Part shown: piece by piece, positions 1-9,867 of the stretch
Layout of the letters: each line of letters starts with the position of its first letter
How positions within the stretch are numbered: position 1 is the stretch's first letter
From: Rhizobium sp.
GTDB taxonomy: Bacteria > Pseudomonadota > Alphaproteobacteria > Rhizobiales > Rhizobiaceae
DNA: 64,000 bases
NCBI GenBank assembly: GCA_019739215.1
Contig: JAHHDR010000033.1
Span: 1 to 64,000, forward strand
Direction of reading: 5' to 3'
The notes under the pieces: generated by a model
Seen by the model: the letters and a program-made list of their open reading frames with translations, nothing else
Databases searched by the model: none
What the model was told of the DNA's origin: nothing
Made by a program: the position numbers and the translations under genes

Positions 1-533
1 AACTTCAAGCCGGTGGGTCCTGTCGCCCGGTCGCATCTCGCTTGCGGTGGAGACCGAAGTGTCCGAACCGACCTTCGAGGGCTCGGTGACGTCGGCAGGT
101 TCGCTCTGGCCGATCATCGGCAAAGAAGAAGAGCCTCGACATCCCTGCCTCCACGTTGCTCGGCATCGCAAGCGCGAGGCCTCGACGACCGTCGAACTAC
201 CATCCGGCGGCTCGATCGTCATCGCCGGTCTGGTCCGCGACGATATCCGGCAGGGCCACGTCCGGCACGCCCGGACTGATGAACGTGCCGATCCTTCGGC
301 TCTCTGTTCCGCTCGCGCGACTTCCAGCGCAACGAGGACCGAACTGGTGATCATCGCCACGCCTTACCTGGTCCGGCCGATGGTGCGCTCCAAGCTCGCC
401 CGGCCCGATGGACACTTCAATCCCGAGACCGACGTGAGCGGATTCTTCCTCAATCGCGTCAACAAGATCTACGGCCGCAAGGAAAAACAGCCCGGCGCCT
501 ACAACGGCACCATCGGGCTTTATCTACAAGTGA
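1..533 (+). pseudogene. cpaC: CpaC/RcpA pilus secretin, C-terminal part, frameshifted
   Basis: C-terminal part of the outer-membrane secretin of the Tad (Flp) pilus; the window starts inside the gene. Across shifting frames one reads secretin-core segments such as VELPSGGSIVIAGLVRDDI and TELVIIATPYLVRP, then NPETD and FLNRVNKIYGRKEK. The frame breaks several times. Near the end, dropping one G of the GGG at 515-517 turns the reading into a normal terminus (GTIGFIYK, stop at 531-533). It lies directly upstream of cpaD, cpaE and cpaF, the usual order. The breaks look like sequencing insertions because the surrounding residues remain conserved. Confidence 0.8.
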
Positions 534-547
534 GAAGGGACGTCACC

Positions 548-1245
548 ATGGGCCAATGACAACAGGAAGTTCCGCCTTCTCAGGCTTGCGACAACCGCGA
601 CCATTATCTCCGTCGCCGCTGTCCTGGCATCATGCGCGGCAAAGACCGATGTCGGGTGACGACAAGCTCCGTGCCGGACGACTATCGCACCCGGCACGCG
701 ATCACGCTTGCCGAGGTCCAGCACAATCTCGACGTACCCATCGGGGACCGGCCGAGCGCAGGTTGACCACGCCGCTCCGCGACCTCGTTCGCGGCTTCGC
801 GCAGGATTATCTCGCGCTCTCCAAGAGCACGGTCACGATCGCGTTGCCGGACTCCTCGGCCAATGCCGGCGCCCGCACGCAATGTCAGCGGCGAGGTCCG
901 CAAAGGTCCTGATCGAAGCGGGCGTCAAGAGCAACCACATCGTGCTGACCTCCTACACGCCCGCCCAGGCCTCAGCCCTCGGCGCCGATCAGGCTCGGCT
1001 TCGTTGCCGTCACCGCCATCACCAGCGACTGCGGGCAATGGCCCCAGCGACCTGTTCGGCGAAACGATCAGGGACAACACGAACTGGGAGAAATTTCGGG
1101 CTGCGCGACGCAGCAGAAACCTCGCGGCGCAGGTGCCAACCCGGCCGATCTCGTCGGGCCGCGCGGAATGACACCGATCGATGCCCAGCGCAGGGCGGAG
1201 GTCATCCGCATCTATCGCGACAGCGGCAACGTGGCGGGCGGCTGA
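548..1245 (+). pseudogene. cpaD: CpaD pilus-assembly lipoprotein, frameshifted
   Basis: CpaD is an outer-membrane lipoprotein that accompanies the CpaC secretin in Tad pilus assembly. With one G removed from 550-552 the start reads MANDNRKFRLLRLATT, followed by a hydrophobic signal and a lipobox (LASC). Further on are the family segments TLAEVQHNLDVPI, ALSKSTVTIALPDSSANAG, and WEKFGCATQQNLAAQV once surplus bases at 1094-1096, 1098-1100 and 1117-1119 are ignored. The C-terminus reads GMTPIDAQRRAEVIRIYRD and stops at 1243-1245. At least six single-base surpluses are present, including the AAA at 902-904. The gene is probably intact in the organism. Confidence 0.75.
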
Positions 1246-1302
1246 TCATGTCGGGCTTTGCCCGGGGGTTGAAGGGAACAGGAAACGAAGGCACCATGGA
1301 CC

Positions 1303-2604
1303 ATGAGCGCAGTCGAATACGGCATCAACAACGGCGAAGACGAGCACCGGGCCGAAATCCAGACCCGGCCGGGCGATCTCGACCACCTGCGCCCGCTCCC
1401 CCGCATCTCGGTGCACGCCTTCTGCGACTCCGAAAGCATGTTCTCGGTGATGGAAAAAGCTGGCGCAGGACCGGCGCATGGCCAAAGGTCAGCTTCCGCA
1501 TCACGCAGGGCTTCGACCCAGGCGGCCGCCAACAGTTCTCCTCGGCGCCGACGCCCAACCTGATCATCCTCGAGACCAGCGCCGTCCCCTCCGGCATGAT
1601 GGGAGGAACTCGCGCCGCTCGCCGAGGTCTGCGATCCCTCGACCAAAGTGGTGATCATCGGCCGCCACAACGATATCCCGATGTATCGCGACCTCATCCG
1701 CAACGGTATTTCCGAATACATGGTCGCGCCTGTGTCCGCTGGCAGACGTCATTGCGGCGATCTCCTCGATCTTCATCGATCCCGAGGCGGAACCCCTGGG
1801 CCGCACCATCGCCTTCATCGGCGCCAAGGGCGGTGTCGGGCGCCTCGACGATCCGCGCACAATATCGCCTGGGGCGTCTCGACGCTGTTCTCTTCGGAAA
1901 CGATCCTGGCAGACCTCGACCTGCCCTTCGGCACCGCAAATAATCGATTTCGAACCAGGATCCGGCGCAGGGCATCTCAGAAGCCGTTTTCGCACCAGAC
2001 CGCCTCGACGATGTTTTCCTCGACCGCCTGCCTCACCAAATGCTCCGAGCATTTGTCGATGCTCGCCGCACCTTCGCTTCTCGGACCGCGCCTATGATTT
2101 CGACCGCATGGCGTTTTCAGCCGATCATCGAGATTCCTGCAGCGCACCGCACCGGTATCGATCCTCGATGTGCCGCATGCCTGGAAACGAATGGGACCCG
2201 CTCCCTGCTCGCCGATGTCGACGACATCGTCATCGTGGCGGCGCCGGACCTGGCGAACCTGCGCAACGCCAAGAACCTTTTCGACCAGCTGCGCAAGATG
2301 CGACCGAACGACCGCGGTGCGCATCTCCTGCTGAACCAGGTGGGGATGCCGAAGCGGCCCGAGATTCCGCCGGCGGATTTCTGCCAGGACGCTCGAGACC
2401 GAGCCGATGGCCATCATCCCGTTCGACATCCAGCTCTTCGGCCAGCCCGGCAATTCCGGCCGCATGATCGCCGAGATGGATGCCAAATCCCCCATTGCCG
2501 AGATCATGTCCCAGGTCGCGCATGTCGTGACGGGCCGTGCAACGGTCAAGAAGCCCAAGAAGAGCGGCCTCGGCGGCATCCTGGGCCGCCTCGGCAAGAA
2601 GTAA
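1303..2604 (+). pseudogene. cpaE: CpaE-type ATPase of the Tad pilus, frameshifted
   Basis: CpaE/TadZ is a MinD/ParA-like ATPase with an N-terminal receiver-like domain that localises the Tad pilus machine at the inner membrane. The start MSAVEYGINNGEDEHRA is in frame from 1303. Later segments in changing frames include DPSTKVVIIGRHNDIPMYR, NGISEYMVAP, the deviant P-loop TIAFIGAKGGVG, TILADLDLPFGTAN, KCSEHLSMLAAPSLL, DDIVIVAAPDLANLRNAKNL and NQVGMPKRPEIP. The last stretch (MAIIPFDIQLFGQPGNSGRM to the stop at 2602-2604) is in one frame. Roughly ten frame changes occur; the conserved content argues for sequence errors. It sits 32 bp upstream of cpaF. Confidence 0.8.
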
Positions 2605-2636
2605 GCGTATTCGATTTTTTGGATTGGTAGCGACCG

Positions 2637-4121
2637 ATGTTTGGAAAACGTGGAAATGACGGTCCGTCAAGGCCGGCCGGCGGCGCAATAACCGCCCCGC
2701 CGCCGCCACAGCAGCAGCCCGTGTCGATCCAGCCGCCGCCGCTCGCGCCGGTGCCGGTACTGCAGGAGCCGGCCCGCGAGGCGCAGCCCGCGCGACCCGC
2801 CGTCACCGCGCCCCAGCCGCGCCGCCGCACCGCCCGGTCGGAAGACTACTACGCTACCAAGAGCCAGGTGTTTTCCGCGCTCATCGACACGATCGACCTG
2901 TCCCAGCTCGCCAAGCTCGACAGCGAAAGCGCGCGCGAAGAAATCCGCGACATCGTCAACGACATCATCACCATCAAGAACTACGCGATGTCGATCTCCG
3001 AGCAGGAAGAGCTGCTCGAGGATATCTGCAACGACGTTCTCGGCTATGGCCCGCTCGAACCGCTGTTGGCCCGCGACGACATCGCCGACATCATGGTCAA
3101 CGGCGCCGGCCAGACCTTCATCGAAGTCAACGGCAAGATCGAGGAGAGCGAAATCCGCTTCCGCGACAACGGCCAGCTCTTGTCGATCTGCCAGCGTATC
3201 GTGTCCCAGGTCGGCCGTCGCGTCGACGAATCATCCCCGATCTGCGACGCGCGCCTGCCGGACGGGTCGCGTGTCAACGTCATCGCGCCGCCGCTCGCCA
3301 TCGATGGCGCAGCGCTGACCATCCGCAAGTTCAAGAAGGACAAGCTGACTCTGGACCAGCTCGTCAAGTTCGGGGCTATCACCCCCGAAGGCGCGACACT
3401 GCTCCAGATCATCGGTCGCGTCCGCTGCAACGTCGTCATCTCCGGCGGTACCGGCTCGGGCAAGACCACGCTGCTCAACTGCCTGACGCGCTATATCGAC
3501 CTGACCGAACGCATCATCACCTGCGAGGACTCGGCGGAACTTCAGCTGCAGCAGCCGCACGTCGTGCGCCTCGAAACCCGCCCGCCCAATATCGAGGGCG
3601 AAGGCGAGATCACGATGCGCGACCTCGTCAAGAACTGCCTGCGCATGCGTCCCGAACGTATCATCGTCGGCGAAGTCCGCGGACCCGAGGTCTTCGATCT
3701 TCTCCAGGCGATGAACACCGGCCATGACGGTTCGATGGGCACGATCCACTCCAACAGCCCGCGCGAATGCCTCAACCGTATCGAATCGATGATCGCCATG
3801 GGTGGCTTCACGCTTCCGGCCAAGACAGTGCGCGAGATCGTGTCCGGCTCGGTCGATGTCATCGTCCAGGCCGCCCGCCTGCGCGACGGCTCCCGCCGCA
3901 TCACGCACATCACCGAAGTGGTCGGCATGGAAGGCGACGTCATCATCACCCAGGATCTGATGCGCTACGAGATCGAGGGCGAGGACGCCAATGGCAAGAT
4001 CATCGGCCGGCACAAGTCGACGGGCATCGGCAAGCCCTACTTTTGGGACCGGGCCCGCTATTTCGGCGAGGACAAGCGCCTCGCCGAGGCGCTCGACCAG
4101 ATGGAAGCGCAGTCAAAGTAA
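2637..4121 (+). CDS. cpaF: CpaF/TadA pilus-assembly ATPase
   Basis: Secretion-type ATPase that powers Tad/Flp pilus extrusion from the cytoplasmic face of the inner membrane. The 494-residue protein begins with a Pro/Gln-rich tail (to about residue 65), then the N-terminal domain and the core ATPase. The Walker A motif GGTGSGKTT lies near residue 268. [20 protein letters not shown] and the His-containing [15 protein letters not shown] follow, all typical of GspE/VirB11 superfamily ATPases. Length fits the family. It is followed 12 bp later by tadB, so the two are co-transcribed. Unlike the three upstream genes it has an unbroken frame. Confidence 0.95.
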   Translation: MFGKRGNDGPSRPAGGAITAPPPPQQQPVSIQPPPLAPVPVLQEPAREAQPARPAVTAPQPRRRTARSEDYYATKSQVFSALIDTIDLSQLAKLDSESAREEIRDIVNDIITIKNYAMSISEQEELLEDICNDVLGYGPLEPLLARDDIADIMVNGAGQTFIEVNGKIEESEIRFRDNGQLLSICQRIVSQVGRRVDESSPICDARLPDGSRVNVIAPPLAIDGAALTIRKFKKDKLTLDQLVKFGAITPEGATLLQIIGRVRCNVVISGGTGSGKTTLLNCLTRYIDLTERIITCEDSAELQLQQPHVVRLETRPPNIEGEGEITMRDLVKNCLRMRPERIIVGEVRGPEVFDLLQAMNTGHDGSMGTIHSNSPRECLNRIESMIAMGGFTLPAKTVREIVSGSVDVIVQAARLRDGSRRITHITEVVGMEGDVIITQDLMRYEIEGEDANGKIIGRHKSTGIGKPYFWDRARYFGEDKRLAEALDQMEAQSK

Positions 4122-4133
4122 GGCGAAGAGACA

Positions 4134-5144
4134 ATGTTTGGCGTCGATCCGATAATACTGGCGATCATCGCACTGGTGGCCATCTCCGCCGGCGCAGTCA
4201 GCTACGGCGTGCTCTTCTCCCGCATCGAGAACGACAAGAAGGCGCAGCATCGCTTCGACCGGGTCAAGGCGGCAGAAACCGACCGGGTGAAGATCAAGGC
4301 CTCCCGAGACCGCCTTGCCGAAATGACCAAGCGCCGGAAATCGGTCCAGGATTCGCTCAAGGACCTCGAGAAGAAGCAGGCCGAGGTCAACAAGAAGAAG
4401 GCCGCCACCCTCAAGGCCAAGATCACCCAGGCCGGTCTCAGCTTCACCGAGACCCAGTTCTACATCGCCAGCCTGCTGCTCGGCCTGGTGACCTTTGCGG
4501 TGACTTTCCTCGCCGGCATGCAGATTTTCCTCTGCATGGGCCTGGCTTTCGTGATGGGCGCGGGCCTGCCGCGCTTCTTCGTCAATTTTGCGCTCAAGCG
4601 CCGCCTGAAGAAATTCCTCGACGAACTGCCCAACGCGCTCGATGTCATGGTCCGTTCGATCAAGTCCGGCCTGCCGCTCAACGATGCCCTGCGGCTGATC
4701 GCCAATGAATCGAAGGACCCGGTCAGGGCCGAGTTCCGTCGCGTCGTCGAATCGCAGCAGATGGGCCTCTCCGTGCCGGACTCGATCGCCCGCATGTATC
4801 TGACGGTTCCCCTGTCGGAGGTCAACTTCTTCGCCATCGTCATCCAGATCCAGGCCCAGGCCGGCGGCAATCTCTCGGAAGCCCTGGGCAATCTCTCGCG
4901 CGTGATCCGCGACCGCAAGAAGATGCGTGCCAAGGTACAGGCGCTGTCGATGGAGGCCAAAGCCTCGGCGGTGATCATCGGCGCGCTGCCCTTCATTGTC
5001 GCGACGCTCGTCTATCTCACCTCGCCTCAATACATGATGATTCTCTTCACCGATCCGCGCGGCCACCTGATCATGGGCCTATCCGCGGTCTGGATGTCGA
5101 TCGGCATTTTCGTGATGCGCAACATGATCAATTTCGACCTATGA
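4134..5144 (+). CDS. tadB: TadB/CpaG inner-membrane pilus-assembly protein
   Basis: Type II secretion F-domain membrane protein of the Tad pilus; with TadC it forms the inner-membrane platform contacted by CpaF. The 336-residue sequence has an N-terminal membrane segment (residues ~5-25), a charged Lys/Arg/Glu-rich coiled region (~28-95), a paired hydrophobic region near 110-150, the F domain containing ELPNALDVMVRSIKSGLPL (~160-185), and a C-terminal membrane pair. The order cpaF-tadB-tadC and the 13-bp gap to tadC support the assignment. No anomalies seen. Confidence 0.93.
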   Translation: MFGVDPIILAIIALVAISAGAVSYGVLFSRIENDKKAQHRFDRVKAAETDRVKIKASRDRLAEMTKRRKSVQDSLKDLEKKQAEVNKKKAATLKAKITQAGLSFTETQFYIASLLLGLVTFAVTFLAGMQIFLCMGLAFVMGAGLPRFFVNFALKRRLKKFLDELPNALDVMVRSIKSGLPLNDALRLIANESKDPVRAEFRRVVESQQMGLSVPDSIARMYLTVPLSEVNFFAIVIQIQAQAGGNLSEALGNLSRVIRDRKKMRAKVQALSMEAKASAVIIGALPFIVATLVYLTSPQYMMILFTDPRGHLIMGLSAVWMSIGIFVMRNMINFDL

Positions 5145-5157
5145 GGAGCGCGCGGCG

Positions 5158-6144
5158 ATGAACGAAAATCTGGTGGCGACACTGACGGACCCGCAGGTCG
5201 TCCTGGCCGGACTGGTTGCGATTGCCGTCTTCACCACGCTCTATGTGCTGGTGCTGCCCTACTTCGACTCCGGCGGTCTCGACAAGCGCATGAAGGCCGT
5301 AACCACCGAACGCGAGCAGATCCGCGGTCGCGAGCGCGCCCGGCTGACGGCGGAAAGCTCGTCCCAGCGCGCGTCGCTACGCCAGCAGAACAACAGTTCG
5401 ATCAGAAGTATCGTCGAACGGCTCAACCTGCGCGAGGCGCTCGTGGACCAGGGCACGGTGGATCGGCTCAAGTCGGCAGGTTTCCGCTCGCAGAACGCAC
5501 TCAACACGTTCCTCGTGGCACGCTTCTCGCTGCCCTTTGTCTTCATGGCGGTCGCCGGCTTTTACATCTTCTTCCTCGGGTTTCTCCCGGACCAGAGCCT
5601 GATGGTCCGCGTCCTGGCCGTCATCGGCATCGGCTATCTCGGCTTCTACGCGCCCAACATCTTCATTTCGAACAAGGTCGGAAAGCGCCAGCTCTCGATC
5701 CGCCGCGCTTGGCCCGATGCCCTCGACCTGATGCTGATCTGCGTGGAATCCGGCGTCTCGATCGAAGCTGCCATCAAGCGCGTCTCGGAGGAAATGACAC
5801 TCAGTTCGCCGGAACTGGCTGAGGAAATGGTGCTCACGAATGCCGAACTCTCCTTCCTCCAGGAGCGGCGCGCGGCCTATGAGAACCTCGCCAAGCGCAC
5901 CGGTCTCGACATCGTCCAGGCGGTAACCCAGGCATTGATCCAGGCCGAGCGCTACGGCACGCCCATCGCCCAGGCACTGCGCGTGCTCGCCCAGGAAAGC
6001 CGCGACCAGCGCATGAACGAGGCGGAAAAGAAAGCCGCGGCGCTGCCGCCCAAGCTGACCGTTCCGATGATCCTGTTCTTCCTGCCCGTACTCATCGCCG
6101 TCATTCTTGGACCCGCCGGCATCCAGGTCTCCGACAAGTTCTAG
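5158..6144 (+). CDS. tadC: TadC/CpaH inner-membrane pilus-assembly protein
   Basis: Second F-domain membrane protein of the Tad pilus platform, 328 residues. It has an N-terminal membrane helix, a polar stretch (residues ~40-110), two central hydrophobic helices, the F domain beginning around RRAWPDALDLMLICVESG (~180-200), and a C-terminal hydrophobic segment (TVPMILFFLPVLIAVILG). This is the last recognisable tad gene here. tadD, which often follows, is not present; an unrelated riboswitch and thiamine operon begin about 120 bp downstream. A GC-rich inverted repeat just after the stop (about 6152-6172) may end the pilus transcript, but it has no T tract. Confidence 0.92.
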   Translation: MNENLVATLTDPQVVLAGLVAIAVFTTLYVLVLPYFDSGGLDKRMKAVTTEREQIRGRERARLTAESSSQRASLRQQNNSSIRSIVERLNLREALVDQGTVDRLKSAGFRSQNALNTFLVARFSLPFVFMAVAGFYIFFLGFLPDQSLMVRVLAVIGIGYLGFYAPNIFISNKVGKRQLSIRRAWPDALDLMLICVESGVSIEAAIKRVSEEMTLSSPELAEEMVLTNAELSFLQERRAAYENLAKRTGLDIVQAVTQALIQAERYGTPIAQALRVLAQESRDQRMNEAEKKAAALPPKLTVPMILFFLPVLIAVILGPAGIQVSDKF

Positions 6145-6261
6145 GCGACCGACCGCCGCCGCCACAGGGCGGCGTGCACGCTGCCGTCTCGCCGAAGTTT
6201 GACCCGGCCGTATTTCATCTTGCCAACCCCTCCAACACGTCATATTCCTGACAGCGCTCTA

Positions 6262-6354
6262 ACGGGGTGCCTTCGGTCGATTTCGGCCGCTGGCTGAGAG
6301 GTGGTCTCCACCAACCCGCGGAACCTGATCCGGCTCATACCGGCGGAGGGATTA
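6262..6354 (+). ncRNA. TPP (thi-box) riboswitch
   Basis: The stretch holds the conserved thi-box pieces in order: GGGGTGC near 6264, GGCTGAGAGG at 6292-6301, then ACCCGCGGAACCTGATCCGG and ATACCGGCGGAGGGA ending about 6352. These match the P2/J3-2 and P4/P5 core of thiamine pyrophosphate riboswitches. It lies 58 bp upstream of the thiB start, so TPP is expected to repress thiBPQ, probably by hiding the AGGAGG ribosome site at 6401-6406. The longer open frame that begins at 6301 runs through this RNA and is not the real thiB start. Confidence 0.93.
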
Positions 6355-6411
6355 GACGCCTGCGAAACCAGCGCCCTATTCCCGTGTTTTATCGAAACAA
6401 AGGAGGCGCTG

Positions 6412-7410
6412 ATGCGCAGATATTCATTCATCCTCGCTGCGGCCCTGGCCGCGATCTCGTCCGTCGCCATGGCGAAGACGACGCTGACCATTTATACCTA
6501 TGAGAGCTTTACCTCGGAATGGGGCCCCGGCCCCAAGGTCAAGGAAGCCTTCGAGAAGGTCTGCGACTGCACGGTGGACTATGTCAGCCTGCCCGACGGC
6601 GTAGCGCTGCTCACCCGCCTCAAGATGGAAGGCGGCGGCACCAAGGCCGATGTCGTCCTCGGCCTCGACACCAACCTGATCGAGGAGGCCCGAGCCACCG
6701 GCCTGCTCGCCGAGCACGGCCTCGACACATCTGCCGTCAAGGTTCCCGGCGGCTTTTCCGATCCGGTCTTCGTGCCCTACGACTACGGGCACTTCGCGGT
6801 GATCTACGACACCCAGTCGATCAAGAACCCGCCGACCAGCCTCAGGGACCTCGTCGAGGGGGATCCCGAGCAGAAGATCGTGCTTGAGGATCCGCGCACA
6901 TCGACACCCGGACTGGGCTTCCTGTTCTGGATGCGCTCCGTCTATGGCGATGAAGCGCCCGAGGCCTGGAAGAAGCTGCAGGCACGCATCCTGACCATTA
7001 CGCCAGGCTGGTCAGAAGCCTATGGGCTGTTCACCAAGGGCGAGGCGCCGATGGTGCTGTCCTACGTTACTTCGCCGGCTTACCATATGATCGCCGAGCA
7101 GAATGATCGCTACCAGGCGGCGGAGTTTTCGGAAGGGCACCCGATCCAGGTCGAAGTCGCCGCCATGACCGGGACCGAGCGACGGGATCTCGCCCGCAGC
7201 TTCCTCGCCTTCATGATCAGCCCGGCCTTCCAGGACATCATCCCGGAAAACAACTGGATGCTGCCGGTTGCCGCCACCTCCACGCCGCTCAATCCCGTCT
7301 TCGACAAGCTGGTCCAGCCGAAAGTGACGCTGACGGTAACGCCGGAGGACTCGGCGAAGAACCGCAAGGCCTATGTCGACGAGTGGCTCGCCGCCACCAG
7401 CGGCAACTGA
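6412..7410 (+). CDS. thiB: Thiamine ABC transporter substrate-binding protein
   Basis: Periplasmic binding protein for thiamine and its phosphates. I place the start at 6412 because AGGAGG precedes it by 5 bp and the protein then opens with a normal signal peptide ([21 protein letters not shown], cleavage after AMA). The mature part starts [20 protein letters not shown], typical of ThiB, and [13 protein letters not shown] lies around residue 80. The 332-residue length fits. It is preceded by a TPP riboswitch and followed by thiP and thiQ. Confidence 0.95.
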   Translation: MRRYSFILAAALAAISSVAMAKTTLTIYTYESFTSEWGPGPKVKEAFEKVCDCTVDYVSLPDGVALLTRLKMEGGGTKADVVLGLDTNLIEEARATGLLAEHGLDTSAVKVPGGFSDPVFVPYDYGHFAVIYDTQSIKNPPTSLRDLVEGDPEQKIVLEDPRTSTPGLGFLFWMRSVYGDEAPEAWKKLQARILTITPGWSEAYGLFTKGEAPMVLSYVTSPAYHMIAEQNDRYQAAEFSEGHPIQVEVAAMTGTERRDLARSFLAFMISPAFQDIIPENNWMLPVAATSTPLNPVFDKLVQPKVTLTVTPEDSAKNRKAYVDEWLAATSGN

Positions 7411-7420
7411 TCCTGCGACC

Positions 7421-9022
7421 ATGGAAAGCACCGGCGAGAAGCGGTTCTGGATCGGCGCGGGCGCGCTTGCGCTTACCCTGCTCGTGTCGTTCTGCATCCT
7501 CGCTTTCGCCATGCTGCTGGCGAGTGGCGTCCAGTCCAGCTGGCCGCCGCTCGCCTATCTCATCCACATCTTCGTCTTCACCGTCGAGCAGGCCGTGTTG
7601 TCGACGGTGCTTTCGGTCATTCCGGCGATCCCCGTCGCGCTGGCCATGGCGCGGCGGCCATCCTTCCCGGGCCGGCCGCTGGTCGTGGCGCTGATGATCC
7701 TGCCGCTCGGCCTGCCGGTGCTGCCGGCCGTCTTCGGCCTGCTGGAAATCTGGGGCCGGACCGGCATCGTCAACGACATCGCGGCGAGCTTCGGCTTCAG
7801 CCACCGCATGTCGATCTACGGACTGCAGGGCATCCTGCTCGCCCATGTCTTCTTCAACATGCCGCTCGCCGCCCGGCTGCTGCTCAAGGCGCTCGAACGC
7901 ATTCCGCGCGACGAGTGGCGGCTTGCCGCAAGCCTCGGCCTTCCGCGCCGCTCGCTGTTCCGTTTCGTCGAAGGACCAGCATTGCTGCGCGTCATCCCGG
8001 GCATCGCCGGCCTGATCTTTATGATCTGCGTGACGAGCTTCACCATCGTGCTGACGCTTGGCGGCGGGCCGGCCAATTCCACGCTCGAAGTCGCCATCTA
8101 CCAGGCGCTGAAATTCGAGTTCGACCCGCCGCGCGCGATGATCCTCAGCCTGGCGCAGCTCGCCTTGACCGGGGCGATCTTCTGGCTGCTCTCGCGCGTC
8201 CCCGATCCGGAGGAGGATCGCCGCGGCGCGGGCGGAGTGCCGTTCCGTCCCGATGCGGACGGGGCCGGACCCAGAACGGCCGACAGCGTCCTGATCGGGC
8301 TCTTCCTGGTCTTCGTCGCCCTGCCAATCGTCGCGATCATCGCCGCGGGCGTCCGGTCCGATCTTGCCGGCCTCGTCGCCACGCCGGCCTTCTGGCGCGC
8401 CTTGCGCACCAGCCTGGTCCTGGCACTGGGCGCAGGGCTGCTCGCGACAGCCATGACTTTCCTGATGGCCCGTGCCGGGGCAAGCCTCGCCTCCGGTCGC
8501 AATGCCGGGATCGGTGCCTTCTTCCGTCTGCCGGAATTCATGCTGCTGATCCCGCCGCTGGCGCTCGGCTCCGGCTGGTTCCTGATTCTCCACCGCCTCG
8601 GCCTTGCCGAGGGTGCGGGGCCGGTCCTTGTCGTCCTGGTCAACATGGGCATGGCGATGCCCTTCGCCGTGCGCGTCATCGCGCCCGAACTGACGACCCA
8701 TCTCCGGCGCACCGGCCGGCTCGCCGCCAGTCTCGGCGTCACCGGCGTGGCGCGCTTCCGGCTGATCGACTGGCCGGTGATGCGAGGGCCGCTGTTCACC
8801 GCCTTTTCCTTCGCGGCCGCGCTGTCGCTTGGCGACCTCGGTGCCGTGGCATTGTTCGGCTCCGATGATTTCGTGACACTCCCCGCGCTGCTCTATGCCA
8901 GTCTCGGCAGCTACCGTTCGACCGATGCCGCGGGCCTGTCGCTGATCCTCGGAGCGGTCTGCCTGCTTCTCACCCTGCCCGCCGTCCGGCTCGACGGCCC
9001 CGCCACAAGGGATGCCGCATGA
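7421..9022 (+). CDS. thiP: Thiamine ABC transporter permease
   Basis: Fused double-domain permease of the thiamine importer, 533 residues from the ATG at 7421, close to the usual ThiP size. Two homologous halves each carry several hydrophobic helices and a cytoplasmic EAA-type loop: one near DEWRLAASLGLPRRSLFRF and a second near RRTGRLAASLGVTGVARFRL. The start is 10 bp after the thiB stop; an in-frame GTG/ATG further upstream would overlap thiB. The 3' end overlaps thiQ by 4 bp (ATGA), so the two are translationally coupled. Confidence 0.93.
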   Translation: MESTGEKRFWIGAGALALTLLVSFCILAFAMLLASGVQSSWPPLAYLIHIFVFTVEQAVLSTVLSVIPAIPVALAMARRPSFPGRPLVVALMILPLGLPVLPAVFGLLEIWGRTGIVNDIAASFGFSHRMSIYGLQGILLAHVFFNMPLAARLLLKALERIPRDEWRLAASLGLPRRSLFRFVEGPALLRVIPGIAGLIFMICVTSFTIVLTLGGGPANSTLEVAIYQALKFEFDPPRAMILSLAQLALTGAIFWLLSRVPDPEEDRRGAGGVPFRPDADGAGPRTADSVLIGLFLVFVALPIVAIIAAGVRSDLAGLVATPAFWRALRTSLVLALGAGLLATAMTFLMARAGASLASGRNAGIGAFFRLPEFMLLIPPLALGSGWFLILHRLGLAEGAGPVLVVLVNMGMAMPFAVRVIAPELTTHLRRTGRLAASLGVTGVARFRLIDWPVMRGPLFTAFSFAAALSLGDLGAVALFGSDDFVTLPALLYASLGSYRSTDAAGLSLILGAVCLLLTLPAVRLDGPATRDAA

Positions 9023-9723
9023 TGCCCTCGCTCCGGCTCGACAGGGTCGAGAAGACACTCGGCCAGAAGCCATTCACCTACGACCTCGAACTCGAAGGTT
9101 CCGGCATCGTCGCCGTGACCGGAGCTTCCGGCAGCGGCAAGTCGACGATGTTCCACCTGATCGCGGGCTTCGAGACGCCCGACAGCGGCCGCATAATCCT
9201 GGACGGCGTCGACATGGTCGGGCGCGCGCCGGGTGAACGTCCGCTGACCTACATCTTCCAGGATCACAACCTCTTCGCGCATCTCGACGTGGCGACCAAT
9301 GTCGCGATCGGCATCTCGCCTCGCCTCGGGCTGTCCACCACCGACCGGGACGCGGTCGCTGAGTCGCTGACCAAGGTCGGCCTCGCCGGCTTCGGCAAGA
9401 GGATGCCGCAGGCACTCTCGGGCGGCGAACGCCAGCGCGTAGCCTTTGCCCGCGCTCTGGTTCGCCACCGGCCCTTTCTGCTGCTCGACGAGCCGTTTGC
9501 CAGCCTCGACGAGAGCCTCCGCAGCGACATGGGCAACCTGCTTGAGGAACTTCAATCGCAGACCGGCATTATGGTGCTGATGATCAGCCACGACAGCCAG
9601 GAAATCACCCGGCTTGCCGGCCGCGTGGTCTCGATCCACGATGGGCAGGTGGCTTTCGCCGGCCACGTGCAGGACTGGGTCCGGCTCCGGAAGGATGGTC
9701 CTCGAAATTCGTCCGAAGCCTAA
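9019..9723 (+). CDS. thiQ: Thiamine ABC transporter ATP-binding protein
   Basis: ATPase of the thiamine importer, 234 residues. It shows the Walker A motif GASGSGKST (residues ~34-42), the Q-loop in FQDHNLFAHLDV, the signature LSGGERQRVAFARAL (~133-147), the Walker B LLLDEPFASLDE, and a switch histidine in MISHDSQE. It is the third gene of the riboswitch-controlled thiBPQ operon and starts within the last codons of thiP. Confidence 0.95.
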   Translation: MMPSLRLDRVEKTLGQKPFTYDLELEGSGIVAVTGASGSGKSTMFHLIAGFETPDSGRIILDGVDMVGRAPGERPLTYIFQDHNLFAHLDVATNVAIGISPRLGLSTTDRDAVAESLTKVGLAGFGKRMPQALSGGERQRVAFARALVRHRPFLLLDEPFASLDESLRSDMGNLLEELQSQTGIMVLMISHDSQEITRLAGRVVSIHDGQVAFAGHVQDWVRLRKDGPRNSSEA

Positions 9724-9867
9724 AAAAGGGCGGATTTAAGCTTCAGATTCGCCACGTCTTTCCGATATTTATGCTATGCAGGATAAGTTGAAATCGGATA
9801 TTGGTGCCCCGTTGGTGCTGGACTCGCCGCGACAAAAAAGGACTGAGCCCTGAGCTTTAAGCCTTCC

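Noticed and set aside
6152..6172. GC-rich hairpin after tadC as a terminator
   Set aside because: Stem is irregular and no T tract follows; mentioned only in the tadC entry.
6301..6411. Longer thiB open frame starting at 6301
   Set aside because: It runs through the TPP riboswitch, has no ribosome site and lacks a signal peptide at its start; 6412 has both.
7289..9073. 594-codon minus-strand frame antisense to thiP
   Set aside because: Arg/Gly/Asp/Gln-rich composition typical of the shadow of a high-GC gene; thiP on the other strand has clear homology.
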